Origin: Halotalea alkalilenta DSM 17697
Lineage (GTDB): Bacteria > Pseudomonadota > Gammaproteobacteria > Pseudomonadales > Halomonadaceae
DNA length: 64,000 nucleotides
Assembly (NCBI RefSeq): GCF_000621205.1
Contig: NZ_KK211227.1
Coordinates: 278,893-342,892, forward strand
Reading direction: 5' to 3'
A program made the position numbers and the translations under genes. The notes under the pieces were generated by a model that was not told where the DNA came from, did not search any database, and worked only from the letters and a program-made list of their open reading frames with translations. Each line of letters begins with the position of its first letter. The first letter of the stretch is position 1. Positions 27,436 through 35,867 of this stretch are shown one piece after another.

Positions 27436-27960
27436 TCACTCTCCGTGATCCTCTGCGCCGCCTCGCTCCATGGCATCGACCAATGCCATTTCGCGGCTGT
27501 TCATCAGCCTTTCGATGTCGAGCAGGATCAGCATCCGATCATCCAGATCCACCAAGCCTTCGAGATACTCGACCGACATCGCGCCGCCGAATTCGGGCGC
27601 GGGACGCAGCTGGTCGGGAGAGAGCGAGAGCACGTCCTTGACGTCGTCCACCACCGCGCCGACCACCCGGTCGCCGATGTTGAGTACGATCACCACCGTG
27701 CGGTGATCGTATTCGACGCTCTCGAGCTCGAACTTGATGCGCAAATCGACGATCGGCACGATCACCCCGCGCAGGTTGGTAACGCCCTTGATGAAAGGAG
27801 GCGTACCCGCGATCCGGGTGATGTTGTCGTAGCCGCGGATCTCCTGCACGCGAAGGATGTCGATCGCGTACTCCTCATCACCGAGCCGGAAGCTCAAGTA
27901 CTCCTTGCGAGCGGCAGCGGCATCCCTAGCACTGGGCTTGAGCGTCGAGGCGATGTTCAT
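27436..27960 (-). CDS. cheW: chemotaxis coupling protein CheW
   Basis: The 174-residue protein has one CheW SH3-like double barrel (about 20-160), with [23 protein letters not shown], here cited in part ([14 protein letters not shown]). It also has the core [17 protein letters not shown], of which [12 protein letters not shown] is diagnostic. CheW connects receptors to CheA. It overlaps the cheA stop by one base and precedes the aer-like gene by 2 bases. Confidence 0.97.
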   Translation of the reverse strand: MNIASTLKPSARDAAAARKEYLSFRLGDEEYAIDILRVQEIRGYDNITRIAGTPPFIKGVTNLRGVIVPIVDLRIKFELESVEYDHRTVVIVLNIGDRVVGAVVDDVKDVLSLSPDQLRPAPEFGGAMSVEYLEGLVDLDDRMLILLDIERLMNSREMALVDAMERGGAEDHGE

Positions 27961-29987
27961 CAGATCTCTACTCCTGAGACGGTGGACGGCTGAGAGGAAA
28001 TGGCTTGGACAGGGGCTGGCGGCGTTTCGCCCGGCAACCCCTCATGCTGCAGGGCGGCGAGCATCGGCAAGTCGAGAATCAGGGCGACCGTGCCATCACC
28101 GAGAATGGTTGCCGCGGCGACGCCGGGTACCCGGCGATAGTGGGTCTCCAGGCTCTTCACCACGACCTGCCGCTGGCCGATCAAACGATCGACCAGCAGC
28201 ACGTAGCGGGTCCGGTCGGCTTCGACCACCACGCCGATCGCCTTGCCGAGATCGCGCTCGGCCCCGGGTACATGGAACAGCCCACCGAGCTCGATCAGCG
28301 GCAGGTAGTCTCCTCGAATCGGCACCACCCGCCCGCCGCCTGGCAGCCGCTTGAGTGAACTCGGATCGAGCTGTATCGACTCGGCGATCGCGCTCAGCGG
28401 CAGGATGAAGGTCTCTTTGCCGACCTCGGTAAGCATCCCATCGAGAATCGCAAGCGTCAGCGGCAGTACTATCCGGGTGGTGGTGCCCTGCCCCGGCGTC
28501 GAGAAGAGGGATACGCTCCCTCCCATGCCGACGATGTTCCGGCGCACGACATCCATGCCGACCCCACGGCCGGAGAGGTCGGTCACCTCGACGGCAGTGG
28601 AGAAACCCGGCGCGAAGATCAGATCCCATACCGCCTCGTCGCTCATCGCGGGATTGATCTCGAGCCCGTTCGAGCGCGCCTTGGCGAGGATCCTCTCCCG
28701 GTTCAACCCGGCACCGTCGTCGGCGACCTCGATCACGATGTTGCCAGCCTGGTGAGCCGCCGACAGGAGCAGCCGTCCACACTCGGGCTTGCCGGCGGCG
28801 AGCCGCTGCTCGGGCAGTTCGAGGCCATGATCGAGGCTGTTGCGTACCAGGTGCGTGAGCGGGTCGACGATACCCTCGATCAACCCCTTGTCGAGCTCGA
28901 CATCATGCCCGCGGGTCTCGAGTTCGACCTGCTTGCCCAGCTTGCCGGCCATGTCATGGACCAGGCGCGGGAAGCGATTGAACACTGAATCGATCGGCAG
29001 CATGCGCACCGACATCACCGCTTCCTGCAGGTCGCGGACGTTGCGCTGCAGCAGACTGGTGCCACGCATCAAATCCTCGTGGGCCCTGGTGTCGAGCGAG
29101 GCCGCGGCCTGCTCGAGCGTCGCCTGGGTAATCACCAGCTCGCCGACCAGGTTGAGGATCTGGTCGATCTTCTCGGTGGAGACCCGCAGGGTCGAACTCT
29201 GCTCGCTGCGCCGGGCGGGAGCGGCGGCACGCTCTCGCGGCACCTCCCTGGCAGCGGCGGTGGACGCGGATGCCTGCGGCGCCTGCTTGATGGACTCGAC
29301 GGGCTCGACCGGCTCGACGGGCGTAAGGGATATCTGCTCGGGTTCGAGCACGAAGCAGAGCACGCTTGAGATGTCATCGATGCTCGATTGGGTCGCAAGC
29401 GTAGCGCTCAGCACTCCGTTCTCGACGCTGACCTCGCCAAGCTCGCCGAACAGGCCGAGCTCCTCGCAGATCCCCTCCGCGCTTTCGTCATCCACGCCTT
29501 GCAGGCGTACCGCGAGCCGCATCGTGTCGTCGCCATGCGGGGCGGTATCGGCCGGCTGGGCGGAATCTTCCCGCGCGGTCTCGACCGAGCCTCCCTTGGC
29601 GGGCATCGTGGCGGCGAGATCGGTGAGCAAGCCGGTGGCGCGCGCTATCGCTCCTTCGTCGGGCGCTTCGCCGCGGCGGTGGAAGGCGAGCATTCCAAGT
29701 AGCGAATCCCGCACTTCGAGCATCAGGTCGATGCTCGCGGGGCTCAGCGCCAGGCTCCCCTGGCGAACGCCATCGAGCAGATTCTCGAGACCGTGGGTCG
29801 TACGCTGCAGGGCCGTGAAGTCGAACGTCGACGCTCCGCCTTTGATCGAATGCGCCGCGCGAAAGATCGCCGCCACCGTCTCGGGGTCCGGCCGTTCGAC
29901 GTCGAGGCCGAGAAGCAGCGCCTCCATGTCGTCGAGAAGCTCCTGCGCTTCGTCGAAGAAGGTGTCGTGAAAGGAAGAAAACTCCAT
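27960..29987 (-). CDS. cheA: chemotaxis histidine kinase CheA
   Basis: The 675-residue kinase has domains in order. P1 (about 1-105) has the phospho-acceptor His46 in [14 protein letters not shown]2 (about 165-240) binds CheY/CheB. P3 is the dimerisation helix pair (about 275-345). P4 is the ATPase, with N-box [12 protein letters not shown] and G-boxes DDGAGL and [10 protein letters not shown]5 is the CheW-like domain (about 525-650). Acidic linker repeats of Glu-Pro-Val lie before P3. The ATG at 29987 gives the standard N-terminus [11 protein letters not shown]. The gene follows motB after 79 bases that contain GC-rich hairpins. Confidence 0.97.
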   Translation of the reverse strand: MEFSSFHDTFFDEAQELLDDMEALLLGLDVERPDPETVAAIFRAAHSIKGGASTFDFTALQRTTHGLENLLDGVRQGSLALSPASIDLMLEVRDSLLGMLAFHRRGEAPDEGAIARATGLLTDLAATMPAKGGSVETAREDSAQPADTAPHGDDTMRLAVRLQGVDDESAEGICEELGLFGELGEVSVENGVLSATLATQSSIDDISSVLCFVLEPEQISLTPVEPVEPVESIKQAPQASASTAAAREVPRERAAAPARRSEQSSTLRVSTEKIDQILNLVGELVITQATLEQAAASLDTRAHEDLMRGTSLLQRNVRDLQEAVMSVRMLPIDSVFNRFPRLVHDMAGKLGKQVELETRGHDVELDKGLIEGIVDPLTHLVRNSLDHGLELPEQRLAAGKPECGRLLLSAAHQAGNIVIEVADDGAGLNRERILAKARSNGLEINPAMSDEAVWDLIFAPGFSTAVEVTDLSGRGVGMDVVRRNIVGMGGSVSLFSTPGQGTTTRIVLPLTLAILDGMLTEVGKETFILPLSAIAESIQLDPSSLKRLPGGGRVVPIRGDYLPLIELGGLFHVPGAERDLGKAIGVVVEADRTRYVLLVDRLIGQRQVVVKSLETHYRRVPGVAAATILGDGTVALILDLPMLAALQHEGLPGETPPAPVQAISSQPSTVSGVEI

Positions 29988-30066
29988 GCTGATCACCTGT
30001 ACAGGATGGTGGACCCCGGATCGGTACATGAACCGGGGACGGGATACGCGGGAAACCCCGCCCGGG

Positions 30067-30999
30067 TCAGCGCAATGGGAGAGGCTGCGCGACCATATCG
30101 GAAGCCAATGAAAGAGGTCGTTGCTGATCGAGCTGCAGCTGCTCCGGGGTGAGGCCCTCTCCCCGCTCGATGGTGCTGCGCTCGCCATCGATCGAGGCAC
30201 GCGCCTGCTCGCTGAGCAGCACGATGCTGATCCGGCGATTGATCGGATCGTGGGAGCTGGACGAGAGATTCATCGTCGCCGCCATGCCGGTCACCCTCAG
30301 CAGCTGCTGCTCCGGCAGCCCAACGCGCATCAATTCCCGCCGCGACGCATTGGCACGCTCGGTGGACAGCTCCCAGTTACCGTATCCGGCCGGCCCCGAG
30401 GCATAGGGCAGGTCATCGGTATGCCCGGTCAGCGTGATACCGTGCGGAGCCTCGACCAGCAGCGGCGCCAGTGCATCGAGCACCCGCCTGAGCCGCGGTG
30501 TGATCTCCGCGCTGCCGAGCTGGAACATCGGCGACTGCGTACCATCGATGATCTGGATGCGGATGCCTTGGTCGATCACCTCGACCAGCAGCTGCTCACC
30601 CAGCGCGGACAGCGCCGGGTCTTGCTGTATCACAGTCGTCAATCGTTCCAAGGCCCGACGGCTGGCCGGGTCGAGCCGGCGATCGCCGTCGCCGTCCGTC
30701 TTCACTCGGCTGACCAGCGCCACCTCCCCACTGAGATGGATGGGGTCGTCTCCGCCGCCCGGGATGACGCTGGGACTCATCGCACTGCGCTCGCCCCCTG
30801 CCAGGGAGGTCATCAACGGGGTACGGAAGTACTCGTTGATGCCCTCCAGCTGGGCCGCGCTCACCCCGGAGAGCAGCCACATCACCAGGAAGAACGCCAT
30901 CATCGCGGTCATGAAATCGGCATACGCGATCTTCCAGCTGCCATGGCTGCCGTGAGCCTGCTTGGCACGACGAACGATCTTTCGTCGAGGCGCGCTCAC
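30067..30999 (-). CDS. motB: flagellar stator protein MotB
   Basis: The 310-residue product has an N-terminal cytoplasmic basic stretch and one membrane helix with AYADFMTAMMAFFLVMWLLS, where Asp28 is the proton-channel aspartate. The periplasmic OmpA-like peptidoglycan-binding domain (about 145-270) has TLTGHTDDLPYA and ERANASRRELM. The helix sequence is of the proton-driven type. The start is GTG at 30999, overlapping the motA stop as GTGA. Confidence 0.96.
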   Translation of the reverse strand: MSAPRRKIVRRAKQAHGSHGSWKIAYADFMTAMMAFFLVMWLLSGVSAAQLEGINEYFRTPLMTSLAGGERSAMSPSVIPGGGDDPIHLSGEVALVSRVKTDGDGDRRLDPASRRALERLTTVIQQDPALSALGEQLLVEVIDQGIRIQIIDGTQSPMFQLGSAEITPRLRRVLDALAPLLVEAPHGITLTGHTDDLPYASGPAGYGNWELSTERANASRRELMRVGLPEQQLLRVTGMAATMNLSSSSHDPINRRISIVLLSEQARASIDGERSTIERGEGLTPEQLQLDQQRPLSLASDMVAQPLPLR

Positions 31000-31874
31000 G
31001 ACCGCTCCTGGCGCGCTGCGCCGCGAACGTCACGAACCTGGCGGTCGAGCTCCTCGAACGAAGGGCGCTCGGAGGAGAAAAGCGCCTTACGGCCGAACTC
31101 CACCGAAATTTGCGGCGCGTAGCCGCTCAGGTGCGCCAGCATCGTCACCTTGACGCACTGCAACAGCTTGATCGCCTCGGCGACCTGGTGGCGCGCACGC
31201 GTGGCCAGCGGCGCGACGAAGCCGTAAGCGACCAGGATGCCGAGGAAGGTGCCAACCATGGCGTGGGCGATCAGCGGGCCGAGCTGGTCGGGCTCGAGCC
31301 CTTCGGTACCCAGCGCATGGACCACGCCCATCACCGCGGCGACGATACCGAAGGCCGGCATGCCATCGGCCACCATGGCGAGGCTGTTGACGGGGATCTC
31401 CGCCTCGTGCTCGAAAGTCTCGATCTCGTGGTCCATCAGCGCCTCGATCTCGGCGACATCCATGTTGCCGCTGAGCATCAGGCGCAGGTAGTCGAGGATG
31501 AAGTCGAGCACCAGGGGGTCATCTCTCAACTGCGGGTAGCGCCCGAACAGCTCGCTCTCGCCCGGAGATTCGATATCGGCCTCCAGCGCCATGATCCCGT
31601 CCTGCCGAGCCTTGGAGAGAATCTCGTAGAGCAGCGCCATCAACGCCATGCAGGTCGGCTTGTCGTATCGGGTGCTGCGGCGAAGCTTAGGCAGGATCGC
31701 GAGGGTAGCCTTGACGCCCTTGCCATTGTTGCTGGCGAGGAAGGCACCGAATCCCGCACCGAAGATGATGATGAACTCGACCGGTTGGAACAGGACGCTC
31801 AGATGGCCTCCCGCGAGCATGAAGCCGCCGAAGACCGAAACCAGGATGGCGATGAAGCCAAGCAATATGAGCAC
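30996..31874 (-). CDS. motA: flagellar stator protein MotA
   Basis: The 292-residue protein has four membrane helices, two at the N-terminus (about 1-50) and two at about 165-220. A cytoplasmic loop between them carries the charged residues that contact FliG, and the conserved Pro pair region (GMPAFGIVAAVMGVV) is present. The GTG at 31874 is chosen over an ATG at 31907. It yields a LILLGFIAILVSVFGGF start aligned with E. coli MotA, and the upstream sigma-28 -10 box ends only 7 bases before that ATG, which would leave it at or before the transcript start. A GGTGGA-like ribosome site lies about 10 bases before the GTG. Confidence 0.9.
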   Translation of the reverse strand: MLILLGFIAILVSVFGGFMLAGGHLSVLFQPVEFIIIFGAGFGAFLASNNGKGVKATLAILPKLRRSTRYDKPTCMALMALLYEILSKARQDGIMALEADIESPGESELFGRYPQLRDDPLVLDFILDYLRLMLSGNMDVAEIEALMDHEIETFEHEAEIPVNSLAMVADGMPAFGIVAAVMGVVHALGTEGLEPDQLGPLIAHAMVGTFLGILVAYGFVAPLATRARHQVAEAIKLLQCVKVTMLAHLSGYAPQISVEFGRKALFSSERPSFEELDRQVRDVRGAARQERS

Positions 31875-31913
31875 GTAAGGGGTCCACCGCTGACTGAATG
31901 AGTTCAACCCCCT

Positions 31914-31940
31914 CTATCGGCAGGTGCGGTGCGATCTTTA
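31914..31940 (-). promoter_or_regulatory. sigma-28 (FliA) promoter for motAB-che
   Basis: On the minus strand, TAAAGATC (31940-31933), an 11-base spacer and GCCGATAG (31921-31914) match the FliA consensus at 12 to 13 of 16 positions with perfect spacing. Expected transcription starts at about 31907, giving a leader of about 33 bases to the GTG start of motA. It would place motA, motB, cheA, cheW and downstream genes in class 3. Confidence 0.8.
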
Positions 31941-32418
31941 GCGCTGCTTTCGAAACCCGCTCGTCTCCCTCGATGCTTGTCCCACACGTCTCGATACCCG
32001 TGGAGAGCCAAGCATGGCGTTTTCAAGGATCACGTAAGCTCAGTGAAGAACCGATTCACCTACGCAAGCCGTGTCTCGATGGCGCAAGGGGAAAGGGAGA
32101 AACGGGTGCAAAGCGGCGCGGCTAGGGCCAGACGGGGCTTTTCGAGGGGAAATGTGAGGCTGGGAAGCTACTTTTTTAAACTAAAAACACCGATTTTTGT
32201 AACCGTTCAACCAATTTGCAAATAAATGTAATGAAAAGTACCATCCAAACGTTCCAAAAAAGCGGTGCATCGTTTCATTCAGGTCACGCTCGAGAGCTAC
32301 AGCGCCGACACGGAGCAGAGCCCCCTCTCATACTCAACACGCCCAGGCGCAGGACGACCGATGGATGCTCCTTCGATATGCAATGTGCCGGACAACAACA
32401 GCCTTGGTAATAAGCACG
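31941..32418. promoter_or_regulatory. motA-flhD divergent regulatory region
   Basis: About 480 bases between divergent operons hold no convincing gene. The part nearest flhD (32160-32280) is A/T-rich, in contrast to its surroundings, with runs of T and A typical of a control region for the master regulator. I could not pick out a clear CRP, sigma-70 or other operator with confidence. A long flhDC leader, as in enterics, is likely. Confidence 0.5.
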
Positions 32419-32763
32419 ATGATCGATGAATCACTGCTGGACGATATACGACAGCTCAACCTCTCGTACCTGATGCTGGTGCAGAGGATGATTCGGGACG
32501 ACCGGACCCTCGCCATCTTTCGCCTGAAGCTCACCCCGGCGATGGCCGACGCCCTCGTGGCCGCCCCCCTCAGCCAGCTGGCCAAACTGGCCAATTCCAA
32601 CCAGCTGCTGTGCCAGCTGACGATACAGGACACGGCAAGCTTCAATCGCCTGGTCGAAGAGACTCCCCACGAGGACGTTCAGCGCACGCATACGGCGCTG
32701 CTCCTGGCAGGCAAGCAGCACGTCGCCCCCCAGCCAGCGCAAGCAGAGATCCACCATGGCTGA
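32419..32763 (+). CDS. flhD: flagellar master regulator subunit FlhD
   Basis: The 114-residue product aligns well with enterobacterial FlhD: a DDIRQLNLSYLMLVQRMIRDD start, FRLKLTPAMADALVAAPLSQLAKLA (only part cited), NSNQLLCQL, and DVQRTHTALLLAG. FlhD with FlhC forms the heterohexamer that activates class 2 flagellar promoters. The ATG at 32419 fits the family start. It overlaps flhC by 8 bases, pointing to translational coupling. Confidence 0.95.
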   Translation: MIDESLLDDIRQLNLSYLMLVQRMIRDDRTLAIFRLKLTPAMADALVAAPLSQLAKLANSNQLLCQLTIQDTASFNRLVEETPHEDVQRTHTALLLAGKQHVAPQPAQAEIHHG

Positions 32764-33298
32764 CCGCAGCCTGCTCGGTGAGATGCGCCAGATCCAGCTC
32801 GCGATAGAGCTGATCGAACTAGGCGCCAGACTCCAGGTACTCGAAACGGAGACCAGCCTGAGCCGCGGGCGATTGATCAAGCTCTACAAGGAAATACATG
32901 GGGTCTCTCCCCCCAAAGGCATGCTGCCATTCTCGACCGACTGGTTCGTGACCTGGCTGCCCAACATCCATTCGTCGCTGTTCTACAACATCTACGAGTC
33001 ACTATCGCTGCTCGGCACAGAGACGCGAATGGCCACCATGGTCAAGGCTTACAGGCTCTACCTGGAGCAGGTATCGATGCTCGAGGACAGGGAGCCGGTG
33101 CTCGGCTTGACGCGCGCCTGGACACTCGTACGCTTCTTCCAGAGCGGAATGATGCAGCTCTCGGTTTGCCGCCGCTGCGGCGGCCGCTTCGTCGCCCACG
33201 CCCACAGCATCGATCACGACTACGTCTGCGGAATCTGCCAGCCTCCCTCGCGTGCGGGGAAGACGCGCAAGGCGGCACAGCGAGCGAAGCGTACCTGA
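32756..33298 (+). CDS. flhC: flagellar master regulator subunit FlhC
   Basis: The 180-residue protein has the FlhC core: QLAIELIELGARLQVLETET, LIKLYKEIHGVSPPKGMLPFS (cited in part), and a C-terminal zinc-binding cluster with CRRCGGRF and CGIC, four cysteines in all. FlhC supplies most of the DNA contact in the FlhDC activator. The C-terminus is strongly basic. It ends 7 bases before the convergent fhlB gene. Confidence 0.96.
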   Translation: MADRSLLGEMRQIQLAIELIELGARLQVLETETSLSRGRLIKLYKEIHGVSPPKGMLPFSTDWFVTWLPNIHSSLFYNIYESLSLLGTETRMATMVKAYRLYLEQVSMLEDREPVLGLTRAWTLVRFFQSGMMQLSVCRRCGGRFVAHAHSIDHDYVCGICQPPSRAGKTRKAAQRAKRT

Positions 33299-33305
33299 CG
33301 CCTCG

Positions 33306-33590
33306 TCACTTCCCACCCGAGCTACTTGCCTCATCCACCATGCCATCCACCATGTAGAGCCAGGCGAGCAATTCGGCGACCGCCCGATAAAGCTCCGCCG
33401 GAATTCGCTGGTCGACATCCAAGCGCATCAACAGCCCCACCAGCTCCGGAGAGCGATGGACGTGGACATCGTGGCGCATCGCGAAGTCAATGATCTGCTC
33501 GGCGACCGATCCATAGCCTTTCGCGACGACATGCGGCACTTCGCCATCATCGTGGCGTAGCGCCACCGCTCGCTCGACGCGCTCGCTCAT
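33306..33590 (-). CDS. FlhB C-terminal-domain homologue (FhlB-type)
   Basis: The 94-residue protein corresponds to the part of FlhB just after the NPxH cleavage site. It aligns with FlhB of this window from AVALRHDDGEVPHVVAKGYG through AEQIIDFAMRHDVHV and IPAELYRAVAELLAWLY. It lacks membrane helices and the cleavage motif itself. In other bacteria such orphans (FhlB/FlhX) sit beside fliK and can partly replace the FlhB C-terminal fragment in export switching. Its start overlaps the fliK-like stop as ATGA. Confidence 0.88.
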   Translation of the reverse strand: MSERVERAVALRHDDGEVPHVVAKGYGSVAEQIIDFAMRHDVHVHRSPELVGLLMRLDVDQRIPAELYRAVAELLAWLYMVDGMVDEASSSGGK

Positions 33591-34633
33591 GACCCCGCTT
33601 CTCCCGCATTTGCATCGAGCGCTTCCACACTCAGGGCGGACAGCGCCAAACCTTGTCCGCCAAGCCCAGCCTCGAGCGCTTTGCCGCCGTCGGTGAGCGC
33701 AGCGCACGCCACCTCACTCGCACCGTGCAGTTCGATACGCAGCCCGTCCGAGTATCCGCCAATGCGAGCGTCCACCCTGCCCAGCGCAGGCAGGTCGACA
33801 GTTATCCTGGTTCGCCAGCTAGGGCTCTCTGGCGACTGCCCGCCCCCCTCACCATCCTCATCGCCTTCCGGCCCGACCTCGCCGTCTTCTTCGCCAAGGA
33901 GTATCTCAAGGCTGGCGATGACTCCCGCATGGAGTGGAAACTGCAGCCTGAGCGGCTCCCCTCCCAGCAGTTCCAGCTGGTGACGAACGATCGGGGCGAT
34001 ATCATCCTCCACCGCCGGGCCAAACTCAGCGGCCACCTTCGCCTGGGGCTCATGCGCAAGCCTGGTGAGCGGCCATTTATCCATGAGTGCCAAGGCCAGA
34101 TGGCGCTCATAGAAGAGCCCGCTCTCGACCACACCATCCCGCAACGAACTGGCTAGGGTGCCGGCATCCAACCGCATCGCCGGGCGCAGACGGGAGCCCT
34201 CCAGGCCGTCGATCAATTCAGTTTCAGCCGAAAGCCGAGCAGGAGCGGCGACCGATGCGTGCCCCCGGGAAACCCCAGGCAGCAGCATGACCGATGCAGG
34301 CTGCGGAAACCGCCCCAGCACCTGGGCGATGACGCGCGCCTCGCGGCTGAGACTCTCCCGCTCGCCCCTCGGCGACAGGCTCCTGTCAGCCGCATCACCA
34401 TCGGCATCGGCCCGCGACTCACCAGGCCCACCACCATGGCCCACGCGTTGCGAAGGGGCATTCGATGATGCTGGACCGCCCCCTTCTGGTTCGCCGCGAA
34501 GCTGCCCTTGCACTTCGCTCGTCCCACTCACCACCATCGGCCCGCGGGGCGGCAACGCGTGCCGCTCCAGCTCCCCGCGCCGCCCGAGCACGTGATGCAG
34601 CAAAGTGTCGATCAGCGGCGAGATGGTGGACAT
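33587..34633 (-). CDS. fliK: flagellar hook-length control protein FliK family
   Basis: The 348-residue product has a low-complexity N-terminal half rich in Gly, Arg, Pro and Ser. The C-terminal part (about 225-335) has the FliK/Flg_hook pattern: LRLQFPLHAGVIASLEILL, RTRITVDLPALGRVDARIGG (cited in part) and LRIELHG. An acidic Glu/Gly/Asp insertion (about 250-268) splits this domain. FliK measures the hook and triggers the FlhB switch. Its place between fliT and fhlB, far from fliJ/fliL, differs from the enteric order. A good GGAGTG ribosome site precedes the ATG. No other fliK is visible in the window. Confidence 0.75.
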   Translation of the reverse strand: MSTISPLIDTLLHHVLGRRGELERHALPPRGPMVVSGTSEVQGQLRGEPEGGGPASSNAPSQRVGHGGGPGESRADADGDAADRSLSPRGERESLSREARVIAQVLGRFPQPASVMLLPGVSRGHASVAAPARLSAETELIDGLEGSRLRPAMRLDAGTLASSLRDGVVESGLFYERHLALALMDKWPLTRLAHEPQAKVAAEFGPAVEDDIAPIVRHQLELLGGEPLRLQFPLHAGVIASLEILLGEEDGEVGPEGDEDGEGGGQSPESPSWRTRITVDLPALGRVDARIGGYSDGLRIELHGASEVACAALTDGGKALEAGLGGQGLALSALSVEALDANAGEAGS

Positions 34634-34636
34634 GGT

Positions 34637-35017
34637 TCACTCCTGAAAGCGCTGGTAGGCGATCCCCGCGCGCTTGGAGGCATCGGTATGTCGCATCAAT
34701 CCACGCAGTTCTTCCCTGCGCAGTCGCAAGTGATTTCTGATTTCAGCGTCGTTGGCGATGATCTTCGCGACCAGCTCGCGGCGCTCGAGACGCACGGCGA
34801 ACGCTTCCTCGGTCGCTGTGTCCGCCTCCATGACCGCTTCCAGCTGGATCAGGTACCCCACTCCCTCATCGACCAAAGCATCCCAGCATTGCTCTCTCGC
34901 CAGACTCAGCATCACATCGGTCCGGGCCAGAAGAGAACGGTATCGCTCATTGAGATCGAGACTCACGAGTTGGCGGCTATCGGGCGGCATCGCATCAGAC
35001 GCCTGGAGCAATTGCAC
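34637..35017 (-). CDS. fliT: flagellar chaperone FliT
   Basis: The 126-residue helical protein has the FliT pattern of Leu/Glu/Arg helices and a C-terminal amphipathic segment. FliT keeps FliD soluble for export and in enterics inhibits FlhDC. The GTG at 35017 is chosen because GGAG lies 6 bases before it; it overlaps the end of fliS by 23 bases. An ATG at 34990 is the alternative. Sequence conservation in this family is low, and position after fliS is a major part of the evidence. Confidence 0.8.
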   Translation of the reverse strand: MQLLQASDAMPPDSRQLVSLDLNERYRSLLARTDVMLSLAREQCWDALVDEGVGYLIQLEAVMEADTATEEAFAVRLERRELVAKIIANDAEIRNHLRLRREELRGLMRHTDASKRAGIAYQRFQE

Positions 35018-35384
35018 GCCAAGCTCCGCCTATATCACCGGCAAGCTGCTCGACGTGGCTAAGTAGATCGAGGTCGTTACTCGCGTTGACCTTGACCAAG
35101 CTATGCGACATGTAGGCGTAAAGTCGCTCCAGATCCTCCCCGATCGCTCCTTGCTCGATGTCTAAGGCCGCTCTCAGGCCTTCGTCGATGATGGCGATCG
35201 CCTTGGACAGCATTGCCCCTTTCATCGCGATGTCACCCTGCTCAATGGCCCAGCGAGCTTGATAGATGGCCTTGTCCAGGCCATCGAACAGCAAGACGAT
35301 CAACTGGTGAGGGGACGCGCTCATTACTGCCGTTTCGAGCCCGACCCGGGCATAGGCCTGAGCACCCCTGCGAATTTGCATCAT
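34995..35384 (-). CDS. fliS: flagellin export chaperone FliS
   Basis: The 129-residue product matches FliS: GAQAYARVGLETAVMSASPHQL, cited in part as AYARVGLETAVMSAS, then LIVLLFDGLDKAI, and LSKAIAIIDEGLRAALD. It binds flagellin C-termini before export. The ATG at 35384 follows an AAGGTG ribosome site; a second ATG comes directly after. It is upstream of fliT in the same direction. No sigma-28 site was found in front of it. Confidence 0.93.
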   Translation of the reverse strand: MMQIRRGAQAYARVGLETAVMSASPHQLIVLLFDGLDKAIYQARWAIEQGDIAMKGAMLSKAIAIIDEGLRAALDIEQGAIGEDLERLYAYMSHSLVKVNASNDLDLLSHVEQLAGDIGGAWRAIAPGV

Positions 35385-35418
35385 ATTCACCTTGTAGGTA
35401 CTTTCGATCAGCATAGCC

Positions 35419-35435
35419 GAGCGGGAAAACCGCTC
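35419..35435. other. inverted repeat upstream of fliS
   Basis: GAGCGG and CCGCTC form a perfect 6-bp stem around a GAAAA loop, about 35 bases upstream of fliS. No T-run follows on either strand, so a classical terminator is unlikely. It could be an operator or a leader hairpin. Nothing else is visible up to the repeats. Confidence 0.4.
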
Positions 35436-35599
35436 ATACGGCAAGCAACGCGTCCACAAGCCCGCTTCTCGATGATTGATCCCGCGGTTTGTCTGGAAAA
35501 CAGCTACTTTCGAAAACGCAGAGCGAAAAGAACCTCAATAGAGGGCGAGCTCGTCGAACCGCCCCCAGGCACGGACCGAGAGCGGTCGACAACCCCTTT

Positions 35600-35814
35600 C
35601 GTCATAAGCACCCGAGGAGCGAAGACGGCCAACAGCTCCGTTCGTCATAAGCACCCAAGGGGCGAAGACGGCCAACAGCTCCGTTCGTCATAAGCACCCG
35701 AGGAGCGGGAACAGCCAACAGCTCCGTTCGTCATAAGCACCCGAGGAGCGGAAACAGCCAACAGCTCCGTTCGTGGTGAGCGCCCGAGGAACGAGGGCAG
35801 TCGAACCACGGCTC
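35600..35814. repeat. 43-bp tandem repeat, five units
   Basis: Units begin at 35600, 35643, 35686, 35729 and 35772, an exact 43-base period. The consensus unit starts CGTCATAAGCACCCGAGGAG and ends CAACAGCTCCGTT. The last unit is degenerate (GTGGTGAGCGCCCGAGGA). The period is not a multiple of three and no frame stays open through it, so it is not protein-coding. It lies in the 480-base gap between fliD and fliS, downstream of fliD. Confidence 0.9.
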
Positions 35815-35867
35815 GCCACCGCATCGATCCCCTCTCGCACGCCCTCGACAGCCCACTGCGCCAATCA

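Noticed and set aside
35600-35814. 43-bp tandem array as a CRISPR
   Set aside because: There are no unique spacers; the whole 43-base unit repeats directly, and no cas genes are nearby.
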